Origin: Serratia bockelmannii
GTDB lineage: Bacteria > Pseudomonadota > Gammaproteobacteria > Enterobacterales > Enterobacteriaceae
Assembly: GCF_008011855.1 (NCBI RefSeq)
Contig: NZ_VOUX01000033.1
Location: forward strand, 1,426,001 to 1,490,000
Reading direction: 5' to 3'
DNA length: 64,000 bases
Below the pieces are notes generated by a model. The model saw only the letters and a program-made list of their open reading frames with translations. It had not been told where the DNA came from and made no database searches. This document shows, in pieces, positions 40,670 through 50,946 of this stretch. Made by a program: the position numbers and the translations under genes. Within the stretch, counting starts at the first letter, position 1. Every line of letters begins with the position of its first letter.

Positions 40670-40696
40670 AAAAGGCAGGCGCCGCGAACCGGCGCC
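40670..40696 (-). terminator. Terminator after yfeY
   Basis: On the minus strand GGCGCCG/CGGCGCC with a GTTCG loop, then TGCCTTTTC, just beyond the yfeY stop. Confidence 0.75.
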
Positions 40697-40707
40697 CGTT
40701 GAACATA

Positions 40708-41295
40708 TTACTGCTGCGGCTTGGCGTGCCAGATGATTTTGCTGACCGTCCAACTTTTCAGGGTGTCGTCCGGCGGAATGATATCCTGCGCCCCGGCCCA
40801 CTTGCCGCTGAAGATGTAGGTAACGTACTTGCTCTGCTCCGCCACGCACTCCACTTTACCGGCGTCTTCGCCGCTGCCCGGTTTACAGGAGCCGAACGCC
40901 TTGCTGTACATATCGCCGAACGGTGTGCCGAGCTTGTTGCCCCACTCCGTCGCCACTTTCGGATCCAGCACGTCCACCCGCTGCAGACGCCCCTTCGGTT
41001 CGCCGGTGATCACCAGCTTCACCTCGTCGCCGGACAGCGCCTGGTAGTAAGAGACGATCTGGCCGTTGTTGGTCGCCATGCCGCCGCGCAGGCGATAGTT
41101 GCCGTCCAGCCCGTCGTTGATGGCGCTTTCCGACATCGGCGTGCCGGCGTTGAGCTTGCCGACGCCCTTGGCGCCGACCTCCAGGCTGCTGCCGAACCAG
41201 TTGAACGGCGACAGGCTGGACCAGGAGAAATTGGACATGCTCGAACAGCCGGTCAATAACAGCGGAAGCCCTAACAGCAGGGGGCGAATATTCAT
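40708..41295 (-). CDS. yfeY: Lipoprotein YfeY
   Basis: A 195-residue lipoprotein with lipobox LLTGC, Cys17. It has the same MSNFSWSSLSPFNWFGSS opening and FSGKWAGAQ...DDTLKSWTVSKIIWH end as E. coli YfeY, which belongs to the sigma-E envelope-stress regulon; its biochemical role is unknown. The start at 41295 has AGGAGCTAGAG ahead. I did not find a convincing sigma-E promoter. An inverted repeat GGGGCGG-TAAC-CCGCCCC (about 41324-41341) lies in its leader. Confidence 0.9.
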   Translation of the reverse strand: MNIRPLLLGLPLLLTGCSSMSNFSWSSLSPFNWFGSSLEVGAKGVGKLNAGTPMSESAINDGLDGNYRLRGGMATNNGQIVSYYQALSGDEVKLVITGEPKGRLQRVDVLDPKVATEWGNKLGTPFGDMYSKAFGSCKPGSGEDAGKVECVAEQSKYVTYIFSGKWAGAQDIIPPDDTLKSWTVSKIIWHAKPQQ

Positions 41296-41451
41296 CTCTA
41301 GCTCCTTAAACATCAATGGCACGGGGCGGTAACCCGCCCCTGCCGCACTCGGCGTTTTGCTGCGTGCCAGCCTCTCACAACGGCCCGCACTACGCCAACG
41401 GTTGCCAGCTTGGAGTGCGGAAAATGCGAAAAGTGCCGCACTTCTCGGCAA

Positions 41452-41916
41452 TTAGTCGGCATGCTCCGCCGGCGTGAAACAGGCTTTCAGACGCGCATTC
41501 AACAGCAGATAGCTCAGCGCCAGCGCATCGAGCAGCGCCAGCGTCAGTTCCAGCCCCGGCGCATCGCCGTCCTGGCGCCACAGGCTGAACAACGCGCCGC
41601 CGAGCGACGCCAGCAGGGAGACAGCCAGCCCCCAACGCCAGCCCCGCCACAGCCGCGGCCATTGGTGGCGGCGGCCGCTCAGCAAAAACGCCAGCGCCGC
41701 CGGCAGGCCGAGCAGCATGCCGTACCAAAAACGTTGGGTATCCGGATAAAACAGCGCCAGCAAGCTTTCGCCCTGCTCACGCGAAGCGCCGGCCATCACG
41801 AACAGCAGCCAGGTGCGCGCCTGCAAAATCAGCACGGCCCAAAATCCCAGCGGCAGCCGCAGCGCGCCGTGCTGGTCGTAATCGTCCGGGGAAAACCGGG
41901 ATGAGAATGGCTTCAA
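41452..41916 (-). CDS. yfeZ: Inner-membrane protein YfeZ (DUF2919)
   Basis: A membrane protein of unknown function with about four hydrophobic segments (FWAVLILQARTWLLFVM, MLLGLPAALAFLL, LAVSLLASLGGALFSL). I chose the TTG at 41916 because AAGGAA lies 6 bases ahead and the result, 154 residues beginning KPFSSRFSPDDYDQHGALRL, is about as long as E. coli YfeZ; another TTG 22 codons earlier lacks a ribosome-binding site. A TTG start suggests low translation. Next to yfeY as in E. coli. Confidence 0.85.
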   Translation of the reverse strand: MKPFSSRFSPDDYDQHGALRLPLGFWAVLILQARTWLLFVMAGASREQGESLLALFYPDTQRFWYGMLLGLPAALAFLLSGRRHQWPRLWRGWRWGLAVSLLASLGGALFSLWRQDGDAPGLELTLALLDALALSYLLLNARLKACFTPAEHAD

Positions 41917-41990
41917 CGATCGTTCCTTGCCAACAGAATAAAGACTACGGCTACAGATGGGCGCAGCCGGCGTGAATTTCAATGCGCCGG

Positions 41991-42007
41991 CTTAAGAAGC
42001 TCTTAAG
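41991..42007 (+). promoter_or_regulatory. PmrA/QseB-type response-regulator box upstream of the ygiW-like gene
   Basis: CTTAAG-AAGCT-CTTAAG: two identical half-sites with a 5-base spacer, the exact layout of the PmrA (BasR) and QseB consensus. It lies 84 bases before the ygiW-like start. In E. coli and Salmonella ygiW sits by qseBC and belongs to that regulon. Confidence 0.75.
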
Positions 42008-42090
42008 ATCGGCATGTTTTAATCCTTATCACCTAGCAAGCACCCGATATCAGCGGGATGTGATTTTCGATAACGATAAGGAAGCGCAAC

Positions 42091-42489
42091 ATGAAAAAAC
42101 TGACTCTGGCCGCTCTGATCGCGCTGTGCAGCGCACCGGTACTGGCGCAACAAGGCGGGTTCCTCGACCCGGCTGCGCCGCAGGCCCAAACGCAAACCAC
42201 CGCACAGGGCGGTTTCTCCGGCCCCAGCGCGGCGCTGACCACCGTGGACAAGGTGAAATCGCTGAGCGACGACGCCTGGGTGATGCTGCAGGGCAACATC
42301 GAGCAGCGCATCGGCGACGAAACCTATACCTTCCGCGACGCCACCGGCACCCTGACGGTCGATATCGATCGCAAACGCTGGAACGGCCAGACCGTTACGC
42401 CGAAAGACAAGGTGCAGTTGGAAGGTAAAGTGGATAAAGACTGGAACAGCCTCGAAGTGGACGTGAAAACCGTCAAAAAGCTGCCGTAA
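42091..42489 (+). CDS. Periplasmic OB-fold (BOF) protein, YgiW/VisP family
   Basis: A 132-residue secreted protein with a signal peptide cut at VLA-QQGGF. The mature part has a Gln/Thr-rich linker and the BOF domain (SLSDDAWVMLQGNIEQRIGDETYTF, read in parts, DIDRKRWNGQTVTP, KVQLEGKVDKDWN). E. coli YgiW and Salmonella VisP are periplasmic stress and virulence proteins of this family. The preceding box suggests control by a PmrA- or QseB-like regulator. No qseBC genes are adjacent here, unlike E. coli. Confidence 0.88.
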   Translation: MKKLTLAALIALCSAPVLAQQGGFLDPAAPQAQTQTTAQGGFSGPSAALTTVDKVKSLSDDAWVMLQGNIEQRIGDETYTFRDATGTLTVDIDRKRWNGQTVTPKDKVQLEGKVDKDWNSLEVDVKTVKKLP

Positions 42490-42531
42490 TGCGCTGCGGC
42501 GGGCGGTGCAACGCCGCCGCCCGCTGCCTGC

Positions 42532-42957
42532 TCAATATTCCTGATCTTCGATCAGCCGCTTGCCCAGGCTGGTGATGCCCTGGATCTCGTAGCCGAGCTT
42601 CTCGTACATCTCGACCACCGTGTCGTTGTCTTCGCGCACCATAATCTGGATCTTCGGGCAGCCGCGGGCGATCAGCTTCTTCTCCAGACGGTTGATCAAC
42701 GCATTGGCGATGCCGCGCCCGCGATAGTCGGGATGCACCCCGAGGTAATACGCCGACCCTCGGTGGCCGTCATAGCCGCCCATCACCGAACCGACCACTT
42801 CGCCGCCGACTTCCGCCACCAGGAACAGCTCCGGGTCGTGGTTCAGCTTGCGCTCGATGTCCATTTCCGGATCGTTCCAGGGCCGCAGCAGATCGCAGCG
42901 CTCCCACAGGGTAATGACTTCTTCAAAGTCGTCTTGTCGAAATACGCGAATTTCCAT
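42532..42957 (-). CDS. ypeA: GNAT acetyltransferase YpeA
   Basis: A 141-residue GCN5-related N-acetyltransferase. Motif A is [20 protein letters not shown], which binds acetyl-CoA; the C-terminal [22 protein letters not shown] is conserved. Substrate is unknown. Same position as in E. coli, between yfeZ and amiA. Confidence 0.92.
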   Translation of the reverse strand: MEIRVFRQDDFEEVITLWERCDLLRPWNDPEMDIERKLNHDPELFLVAEVGGEVVGSVMGGYDGHRGSAYYLGVHPDYRGRGIANALINRLEKKLIARGCPKIQIMVREDNDTVVEMYEKLGYEIQGITSLGKRLIEDQEY

Positions 42958-43161
42958 CGATGTTGGCCGCTGTTAATTAAGGTGTTTATCTGATTATCGC
43001 GTGATTATTCACTTACGCAATATCAAACTGCGATTTACCGCGCTATTTACCCGGAAATCGCCGGTAACAGGCGTAATAAATGGAAATAGTTATCGGGTCG
43101 ATTAATGATTATCAATACGATATAACGTCGCAAAATAGAAACGTCGATGGAGCGTTGCGTA

Positions 43162-44043
43162 ATGAAAAAGCAGGGTAAACAATTCCTCAATTTTAAACCG
43201 CTTGCCGTTTCCCCGACGCGACGCCAACTTTTGCTTTCCGGCCTGGCGGTGGCACTGTTCGGCGTGAAAAACCCAAGCGCCAGGGCGGAAGGCCTGCTGC
43301 GCAATCAGCACAGCAAACCGGCGGCGAAACCGGCCGGCAGCAAAAAGCGGGTGATGATCGATCCCGGCCACGGCGGCATTGACTCCGGCGCGGTCGGCCA
43401 CGAAGGTTCGCAGGAAAAACACATCGTGCTGGAAATCGCCAACCACGTGCGCCGTTTCCTGCATGAGCACGATCACGTCGAGGCGCGCCTGACGCGCGAA
43501 GAAGACGAGTTCATTCCGCTGTTCCAGCGAGTGGAGATCGCCCACCAGCACCAGGCCGATCTGTTTATTTCGATTCACGCCGACGGCTTCACCAGCCCAT
43601 CGGCCTCCGGCGCTTCGGTGTTCGCCCTCTCCAACCGCGGCGCCAGCAGCGCCATGGCGCGCTACCTGTCCAACCGTGAAAACGCCGCCGACGACGTGGC
43701 GGGCGGCAAATATAAGGATCAGGACAACTACCTGCAGCAGGTGCTGTTCGATCTGGTGCAAACCGACACCATCAACAACAGCCTGACGCTCGGCCGCCAC
43801 GTGCTCGGCCAAATTCGCCCGGTCCACCACCTGCACAGCGACAGCACGGAACAGGCGGCGTTCGCGGTACTGAAATCTCCGTCCATTCCCTCAGTGCTGG
43901 TGGAAACCTCGTTCATCACCAACCCGAACGAAGAGCGGCTGCTGGGCACCACCGCGTTTCGCGAGAAAATCGCCCGCGCCATCGCGGACGGCATCATCAA
44001 TTTCTTCAATTACTTCGATACCCACCAGCGCAAACCCCGCTGA
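43162..44043 (+). CDS. amiA: N-acetylmuramoyl-L-alanine amidase AmiA
   Basis: Periplasmic zinc amidase that splits septal peptidoglycan and is exported by the Tat system. The start at 43162 (MKKQGKQFLN) places the twin-arginine sequence TRRQLLLSG at residues 20-28; 293 residues in all. Zinc-site motifs are DPGHGGIDSGAVG, SIHADGFTS and SVLVETSFITNPNEE. Divergent from ypeA and followed by hemF, as in E. coli. In E. coli it is activated by EnvC. Confidence 0.95.
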   Translation: MKKQGKQFLNFKPLAVSPTRRQLLLSGLAVALFGVKNPSARAEGLLRNQHSKPAAKPAGSKKRVMIDPGHGGIDSGAVGHEGSQEKHIVLEIANHVRRFLHEHDHVEARLTREEDEFIPLFQRVEIAHQHQADLFISIHADGFTSPSASGASVFALSNRGASSAMARYLSNRENAADDVAGGKYKDQDNYLQQVLFDLVQTDTINNSLTLGRHVLGQIRPVHHLHSDSTEQAAFAVLKSPSIPSVLVETSFITNPNEERLLGTTAFREKIARAIADGIINFFNYFDTHQRKPR

Positions 44044-44099
44044 TGCCGCGGGCGGCGAATAAGAGTATACTCAGCGCCTTGTTCAGCCAGACGCTATAA

Positions 44100-45484
<1,385 letters not shown>

Positions 45485-45506
45485 CTGCGCCCTGCTCCGC
45501 TGCGGT

Positions 45507-47747
45507 TTAGAAGCGCACCTCCCCGCCGAAGATATAGGTGCGTCCACGGGCAGTGTTGGTCGGCGTCTCATACTGCGACTGAGACGGCAGCGAGTTCATC
45601 TTGTTCAGCGCGTCCGAGTAGTCCTTGTCCATCAGGTTTTGCACGCTGAGCTTCAGCAGCAGATTGCGATTCACCTGATAGGTGCCGTACAGATCGATAA
45701 TGGTCGGAATATGCGGCGCCGGCTCTTTCAGCAACTGCTCATTCTCATCGTAATCAGAGTCCGGCGACAGGCGCACCGATTTGCCGGTATATTTCACCAC
45801 CCCGCCCAGCGTCAGTTTCTCGTCCAGCAGGCGCACCCCGCTGTCCAGCGTGAAGTAGAACTCCGGCAGCTCGCTGATATCGCCCGCGCCGAATACGTTG
45901 CTGGCCTGGTTGGTCGGCTGGGAGGTATGCTCCTTGCTTAACGACAGCTTGGTGAAGGCGAAACCGGCGTCGTACAGCGCTTCAAGCTCCACCCCGCGCA
46001 TTTTGACCGGTTCGGGGGCATTGCTATACATGGTCATGCTGACGTTGACGTCCGCGTCATCCCACTCTTCCTGCGTCGCCTGCGAACGGTTGCACTTCTG
46101 GCGATTTTTACACACCAGGTAGGATTGGCTGGAAATGTAGTTTTTGATCCTGGTTTCAAAATAGACCGCTTTCAGTTGGAAGCTGTCCTGCTTGAACAAC
46201 AGATCGTGGGCATTGGCGTTGAACCCGCCCTGCCAGGTCTCCGCTTTTTCGCCCTTGAGGAACGGGTTCATCGACTGGCCGCCGCTGTTGGCGAAGAACA
46301 CCTCCTGGATATTCGGCCCGCGCATCGACTTGCTGTAGCTGACGAACGGCTGCAGCCACGGCGTCACCTGCGCCGACAGCATGACCGACGGATTGAAACC
46401 CTGTTCATTGCGAGTGATATTGCTGGCCCCCTGCGGGAAGCACTCTACACGTTCGTCACAGGCCGGCTTATAGCCGGAGAGGCGATAGGCGGTGTAGTTC
46501 AGATCGAAATTCCCCTGCCAGATGCCGTAGTTGGCCTGCAACCCGCTGTACAGGCTGGAGATATCTTGTTTGCCGGCAATGCCCACCGGCATGCTTTCCG
46601 CCTGATTGTCATCCGTCACCAAGCCAGAGGCCTTTTTCTTATACTCGTTGCGCACCAGCTTGCCGCCGTAGCTGAAGGCGAAATCGACGTCCTGCAGGCT
46701 GAAACGGCTGGTGTTGTTGATATCCAGCGCATCGGAGATGTTTTTCGCTGTGCTGTCGCTGAACCCCGCCATGTTGTCGGACATGAACTTTTGCTCGCCG
46801 CGGCTGGTACTGGCGGTCAAGTTGAAATCGATCAGTTCCGAGAACGGCGCGTAGTGGTATTTGAGGTAGAAATCGTCGCTGTCGATGTGCCGGCGGGTGA
46901 TTTTATTCTGGTAGCTGCGCGCCGACAGTTCGATGCTGTTGAAGGCATCCGGCTTGATGTCCACCTTGAACAGCTGGGATTTCGGGTTCTGGCGGTAGGT
47001 TTTATCGACGTTGAACATCTCGCTGTCGAAACCGGCGCCGTTTTTGTAGTTGGAGGTGATGGAACTGCCGCTGATCGCCGCCATCGCCCCCAGGCTGCCG
47101 CCGTCGGCAAAGGCGGCGGTTTTGGCGCCCACGGCGATCATGCCGCTGCGGCCGATGCCGTTATTGCCCACCGAGAATTTGGTGCGCACGCCGAACGGGT
47201 TGTCGGAAAACACCACATCGTCCACGCCGATGGTGCGGAAATTGGCGCTGCCCGCCAGGGCATTCACCCCAGCGGATCCGGTGGCGTTGCCGCGCGCCAC
47301 GTCGACGCCGACGATAAAGTTAGGATCGATCAGCGCCCCGAACTGGCTGGTGGGCAATCCCCCATGCGCTGCATCGCTCGGCGAATTGCCGTAGTAGTTT
47401 TGCGTGATGCCGTCGACCATGGTGTTGACCCGGCCGAAACCGCTCAGGCCGCGAATATTGACGCTGACCGATCCCTGGCCGGGATCGATCTGGGTATAGG
47501 TGCCCGGCATGCTGCGCAGAATGCTGTCCACCGACTCCAGATTTTTGTTTTCATCGCGCGAGCTGAACGCGCCCGGCCGAGCCAACGCCTCTTTTTCGCT
47601 GCTCTTGCCGCTGTCGGCGGCCGAGACGTTGAGCGGGCTGAACGCCACGCTGCCTTTATTATTTTCCGCCTGTTCCTGCGCGGCCGCAGCCGGCCCGTAC
47701 AGCGCCAGTCCCGCGCCGATCAGGCTCGCTATCATTTTGATTTTCAT
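45507..47747 (-). CDS. TonB-dependent outer-membrane receptor, heme-receptor-like
   Basis: A 746-residue receptor with a signal peptide (cut near AAAQ), a plug domain (VDSILRSMPGTYTQI, SVNIRGLSGFGRVNTMVDGI, GSAGVNALAGSANFR) and a barrel ending RTYIFGGEVRF. The SKSMRGPNIQEVFF and MNPFLKGEKAETW segments correspond to the FRAP and NPNL region of heme/hemoglobin receptors, though with changes (RGP for RAP). A cysteine pair in VCKNRQKC and another in ACDERVEC are unusual. It is last in a minus-strand set after the exported oligopeptidase and TonB-like genes. Heme, hemoprotein or a peptide metallophore are all possible ligands. Confidence 0.8.
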   Translation of the reverse strand: MKIKMIASLIGAGLALYGPAAAAQEQAENNKGSVAFSPLNVSAADSGKSSEKEALARPGAFSSRDENKNLESVDSILRSMPGTYTQIDPGQGSVSVNIRGLSGFGRVNTMVDGITQNYYGNSPSDAAHGGLPTSQFGALIDPNFIVGVDVARGNATGSAGVNALAGSANFRTIGVDDVVFSDNPFGVRTKFSVGNNGIGRSGMIAVGAKTAAFADGGSLGAMAAISGSSITSNYKNGAGFDSEMFNVDKTYRQNPKSQLFKVDIKPDAFNSIELSARSYQNKITRRHIDSDDFYLKYHYAPFSELIDFNLTASTSRGEQKFMSDNMAGFSDSTAKNISDALDINNTSRFSLQDVDFAFSYGGKLVRNEYKKKASGLVTDDNQAESMPVGIAGKQDISSLYSGLQANYGIWQGNFDLNYTAYRLSGYKPACDERVECFPQGASNITRNEQGFNPSVMLSAQVTPWLQPFVSYSKSMRGPNIQEVFFANSGGQSMNPFLKGEKAETWQGGFNANAHDLLFKQDSFQLKAVYFETRIKNYISSQSYLVCKNRQKCNRSQATQEEWDDADVNVSMTMYSNAPEPVKMRGVELEALYDAGFAFTKLSLSKEHTSQPTNQASNVFGAGDISELPEFYFTLDSGVRLLDEKLTLGGVVKYTGKSVRLSPDSDYDENEQLLKEPAPHIPTIIDLYGTYQVNRNLLLKLSVQNLMDKDYSDALNKMNSLPSQSQYETPTNTARGRTYIFGGEVRF

Positions 47748-47868
47748 ATATCCCCAGAAATAGCCAATAAGGTTTGATGGCCGACAATGCCCAGCAAAAA
47801 GCCCGCCGAAAGCGCGGTAAAAGGTTGTTATTGTTTTATTGCGCCGCAGCGTGCCGCGGCGCTAAAGG

Positions 47869-49995
47869 TTATTTCTGCGCCTGCCGGTCCGCCGACAGAA
47901 TAAAGGCGTACTCCAGCGCGCCGTTTTCCAGCCGCGCCAGGCGGCCCGATTTGCCGCCGTGGCCGGCGGTCATGTCGGTGGAGAGCAGCAGCAGCGAATC
48001 GCCCTGCTTGAAACGCCGCAGCTTCGCCACCCATTTGGCCGGCTCCCAATACTGCACCTGCGAGTCGTACAGACCGCTGGTGACCAGCAGGTTCGGGTAA
48101 TGCTGCCGGCGCACGTTGTCGTACGGGCTGTAGGATTTCATCAGCGCATAGGCGGCCGGCTGGTGCGGGTTGCCCCACTCCTCGTATTCGCCGGTGGTCA
48201 GCGGAATGCTGTCGTCCAGCATGGTGGTCACCACGTCGACGAACGGCACCTGCGCCACCACCGCGTTGTACAGCTGCGGCGCCTGATTGATCACCGCCCC
48301 CATCAGCAAGCCGCCGGCGCTGCCGCCCATGGCGTAGATGCGCCCCGGTTGGCCGTAGCCGTCTGTGATCAGCGCCTGGGTGGCGTCGATGAAGTCGTTG
48401 AAGCTGTTCGGTTTGTGCGTCAGCTTACCCTGTTTGTACCAGCTCTGCCCCAGCTCGCCGCCGCCGCGCACGTGGATCAGCGCATAGACGAAGCCGCGAT
48501 CCAGCAGGCTGATGCGGTTGGCGCTGAACGCCGGATCCATGCTCATGCCGTAAGCGCCATAGCCGTACACCAGCAGCGGGTTATGCCCGTTTTTGAACAG
48601 CGATGTGCGGTACACCAGCGAGACAGGCACCTTCACGTCGTCGCGCGCCGTGACCCAGATGCGTTCGCTGTGATACAGGCTCGGATCGACGCCTTTCACC
48701 TCCTGCTGCTTCAGCAAGGTGCGCTCGCCCTTGTTCAGATCCCACTCATAGGTGCGGGTCGGCGTGGTCATCGCCGAATAGCCGTAGCGCAAGCGATCGC
48801 TGTCTGGCTCCGGGTTATAGCCCAGCCAGGCCATGTAGCTGGCGTCGTCGAACGGGATGGCGCGCTCGGTTTTGCCGTCCCAGCTGATTTGCCGCAGCTG
48901 CACCAGCCCGTTGGCGCGCTCCTGCACCACCAGCCAGTCGCGGAACAGGCTGAAGCTCTCCACCTCGTGCTGCGCCTGCGGCGCGATCAGCGTCTGCCAG
49001 GGTTTACCCGCCGCCGCCGTGTGGTACAGGCCGAAGTTCGGATCCTGATGGTTGGAACGCAGGTAGAACTCGCCGCGGTAGTGATCGAGGTAATACTCGC
49101 GGCCGTTCTGCCGGGCGGCGAACAGCTGCGGCTCGCGCTGCGGCTGGTTGGCGTCGATCAGGCGCACTTCGGAGGTGGTGTTGCCGCTGATGGTCAGAAT
49201 CAGGTAATCGCGCGAGGACGAGCGACCGAGGCTGAGGTAGAACGCCGGATCGTTCTCCTGGTACACCAGCTTATCTTCCGCCGTCGGCGTCCCGTACTGA
49301 TGGCGATAGACCTGGTATGGCAACAGCGTTTGCGGGTGGTTGCGCACGTAGAACAGGGTTTGGTTGTCGTTGGCCCACACCATATTGCCGGAGGTGTTTT
49401 CCAGCGTTTCCGGCGACCAACGCTCACTGTCTATCTCGCGCAGGGAGATGCGGTATTGGCGGCGGCCCTGCAGATCTTCGGCTACCGCCAGGCGGCGGTT
49501 GTCCAGGCTGACGTCCATCGCCCCCAGGCGGTAATAGGCGTGGCCGGCCGCGCGCTGATTGGCGTCCAGCAAGGTTTGCCACGGCGCGTCGGCGGTGAGC
49601 GCCTGGCGTTGATACAGCGCGAAATCTTTACCGGCGGCGTAGCTTTCCTGATAGCGATAGCCGTTGAGCTGATACGGCACCGAACGATCGTCAGGGTTCA
49701 TGCGGCCCAGCATCTCCTGATACAGCGTGGCGCGCAGCTTCTGGTACGGCGCCATCATCTGCTCGGTATAGCGGTTCTCCGCCTTCAGGTAGTCCAGCAC
49801 CTTCGGCTCTGTTCGGCTGTCGTCGCGCAGCCAGTAGTAATCGTCGGTGCGCGTCTCGCCATGCGCCGTCAGCGCTTTCGGCGCGCGTTCCGCCAACGGC
49901 GGCTGCGGTTGCGCCAGCGCGGCGCCGGCGAGGCCTAAAGAAAGCCAGAGCGCGGCCGCGATGCGACGGCGCGGGGTGAATAACAGCGGATTCAT
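47869..49995 (-). CDS. Exported S9A prolyl oligopeptidase family protease (oligopeptidase B-like)
   Basis: A 708-residue serine peptidase with a beta-propeller (residues about 80-430) and a C-terminal alpha/beta hydrolase domain. The catalytic serine is in GGSAGGLLMGAV, the aspartate in GLYDSQVQYWEP and the histidine in MTAGHGGKSGR; GEYEEWGNPHQP matches oligopeptidase B, which cuts after Arg/Lys. Oligopeptidase B is normally cytoplasmic, but this protein starts with PRRRIAAALWLSLGLAGAALA, an export signal cut near ALA-Q. It lies between a TonB-like gene and a TonB-dependent receptor, which suggests a role in trimming or releasing an imported substrate. Confidence 0.9.
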   Translation of the reverse strand: MNPLLFTPRRRIAAALWLSLGLAGAALAQPQPPLAERAPKALTAHGETRTDDYYWLRDDSRTEPKVLDYLKAENRYTEQMMAPYQKLRATLYQEMLGRMNPDDRSVPYQLNGYRYQESYAAGKDFALYQRQALTADAPWQTLLDANQRAAGHAYYRLGAMDVSLDNRRLAVAEDLQGRRQYRISLREIDSERWSPETLENTSGNMVWANDNQTLFYVRNHPQTLLPYQVYRHQYGTPTAEDKLVYQENDPAFYLSLGRSSSRDYLILTISGNTTSEVRLIDANQPQREPQLFAARQNGREYYLDHYRGEFYLRSNHQDPNFGLYHTAAAGKPWQTLIAPQAQHEVESFSLFRDWLVVQERANGLVQLRQISWDGKTERAIPFDDASYMAWLGYNPEPDSDRLRYGYSAMTTPTRTYEWDLNKGERTLLKQQEVKGVDPSLYHSERIWVTARDDVKVPVSLVYRTSLFKNGHNPLLVYGYGAYGMSMDPAFSANRISLLDRGFVYALIHVRGGGELGQSWYKQGKLTHKPNSFNDFIDATQALITDGYGQPGRIYAMGGSAGGLLMGAVINQAPQLYNAVVAQVPFVDVVTTMLDDSIPLTTGEYEEWGNPHQPAAYALMKSYSPYDNVRRQHYPNLLVTSGLYDSQVQYWEPAKWVAKLRRFKQGDSLLLLSTDMTAGHGGKSGRLARLENGALEYAFILSADRQAQK

Positions 49996-50049
49996 AATCC
50001 CTCACGAAGTTTGAAGAGGCGCACGACGGCGATGCGGCGCCTGCGGGCA

Positions 50050-50844
50050 TTAACGGCGGGCATTCAGCTCCGCCAGATTGAAATCGATCGGCATCGTCAC
50101 CTTGACGGCCCCCTGTTGCAGCATCTCCGGCGGCGGCGGCGGCAACGGCTGGGCGCGCGACACCACCGCCACCGCTTCCCGATCCAGCGACGCGGTACCG
50201 GAACGCACCTGCAGCACGACGTTCGAGACCCGCCCCTGCGCGTCAACGCTGAAACTGACCTGCGGCATGCCGCTGCGCCGGCGGCTGCGGGCATCCAAAG
50301 GGTAATCCTTGATGCGGTTCAGTTTGCCTTTTACCAGGCTCTCCCACGACAGTTTGGCCTGCGCGTTGCTGTTGGCGTCGCTGTTGATCGGGGCGGCGGT
50401 CTGGTGGGAGATCGTCTGCGCCTGCGGCGCGGCGGCGCTGGACGCGGCGGCATTGCGCGTCTCTTTGGCCTGTTCCTGCGGCTTCGGCTGCGCTTTTTGC
50501 GGGGGACGGTGTTCGGCGCGCTTCTTCTGCGCCGTCACGATTTTTGCTTTATCGGCGCGCGCCAGCTTGGGCAGATCCGGCTGCTGCTGCTCAGCGGGCT
50601 GCGCCGCGGCGGACTCCGCCTGCTGCACGCCCAGCGGCAGCGGCTTGCTTTCCGGCGCTTCAATCTGCGCCGCCCAGCTCATCATTACCGCCGGCGGCGG
50701 CAGCGCCACCGGCTCCAGCGCCGTCTGCGGCCAGTAAAACAGCAGCACCAACGCCACATGCGCCGCCAGGGCGAGCAGCAGGCCGCGCGCCCAGCGCGGC
50801 TGCGGCAGTTCAAAGGCCGGGAGGGAGTAAGACTGACTTAACAT
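50050..50844 (-). CDS. TonB-like energy transducer
   Basis: A 264-residue TonB homologue. It has one N-terminal membrane helix (residues about 20-38) with His29 in ALAAHVALVLLFYW, matching the essential histidine of TonB; a Pro/Gln/Lys/Ala-rich periplasmic linker (50-170); and the C-terminal domain (YPLDARSRRRSGMPQVSFSV, DREAVAVVSRAQPLP, VTMPIDFNL). It is distinct from the housekeeping TonB and is presumably paired with the receptor encoded downstream. The start at 50844 (MLSQSYSLP) is preferred over an upstream ATG at 50910, which would put the Fur box inside the gene; it lacks a strong Shine-Dalgarno sequence. Confidence 0.88.
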   Translation of the reverse strand: MLSQSYSLPAFELPQPRWARGLLLALAAHVALVLLFYWPQTALEPVALPPPAVMMSWAAQIEAPESKPLPLGVQQAESAAAQPAEQQQPDLPKLARADKAKIVTAQKKRAEHRPPQKAQPKPQEQAKETRNAAASSAAAPQAQTISHQTAAPINSDANSNAQAKLSWESLVKGKLNRIKDYPLDARSRRRSGMPQVSFSVDAQGRVSNVVLQVRSGTASLDREAVAVVSRAQPLPPPPPEMLQQGAVKVTMPIDFNLAELNARR

Positions 50845-50889
50845 AGGGGCATTAGCTTGCTTAATTGCGAATGATTGCAGATCACATTT

Positions 50890-50908
50890 ACTAATGATAA
50901 TCATTTGC
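50890..50908 (-). promoter_or_regulatory. Fur box upstream of the TonB-like gene
   Basis: 15 of 19 positions match the Fur consensus, including the whole 13-base core AATGATAATCATT. It lies in the 102 bases between chaN and the TonB-like gene. Confidence 0.8.
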
Positions 50909-50946
50909 AAATATAATTAACACCCCTTTTCACTCTCTTAACGTAT

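Noticed and set aside
47959-49938. 659-codon open frame on the plus strand opposite the oligopeptidase
   Set aside because: Antisense shadow; low-complexity His/Arg/Val/Gln composition and no start signal, while the minus strand has a complete S9A peptidase.
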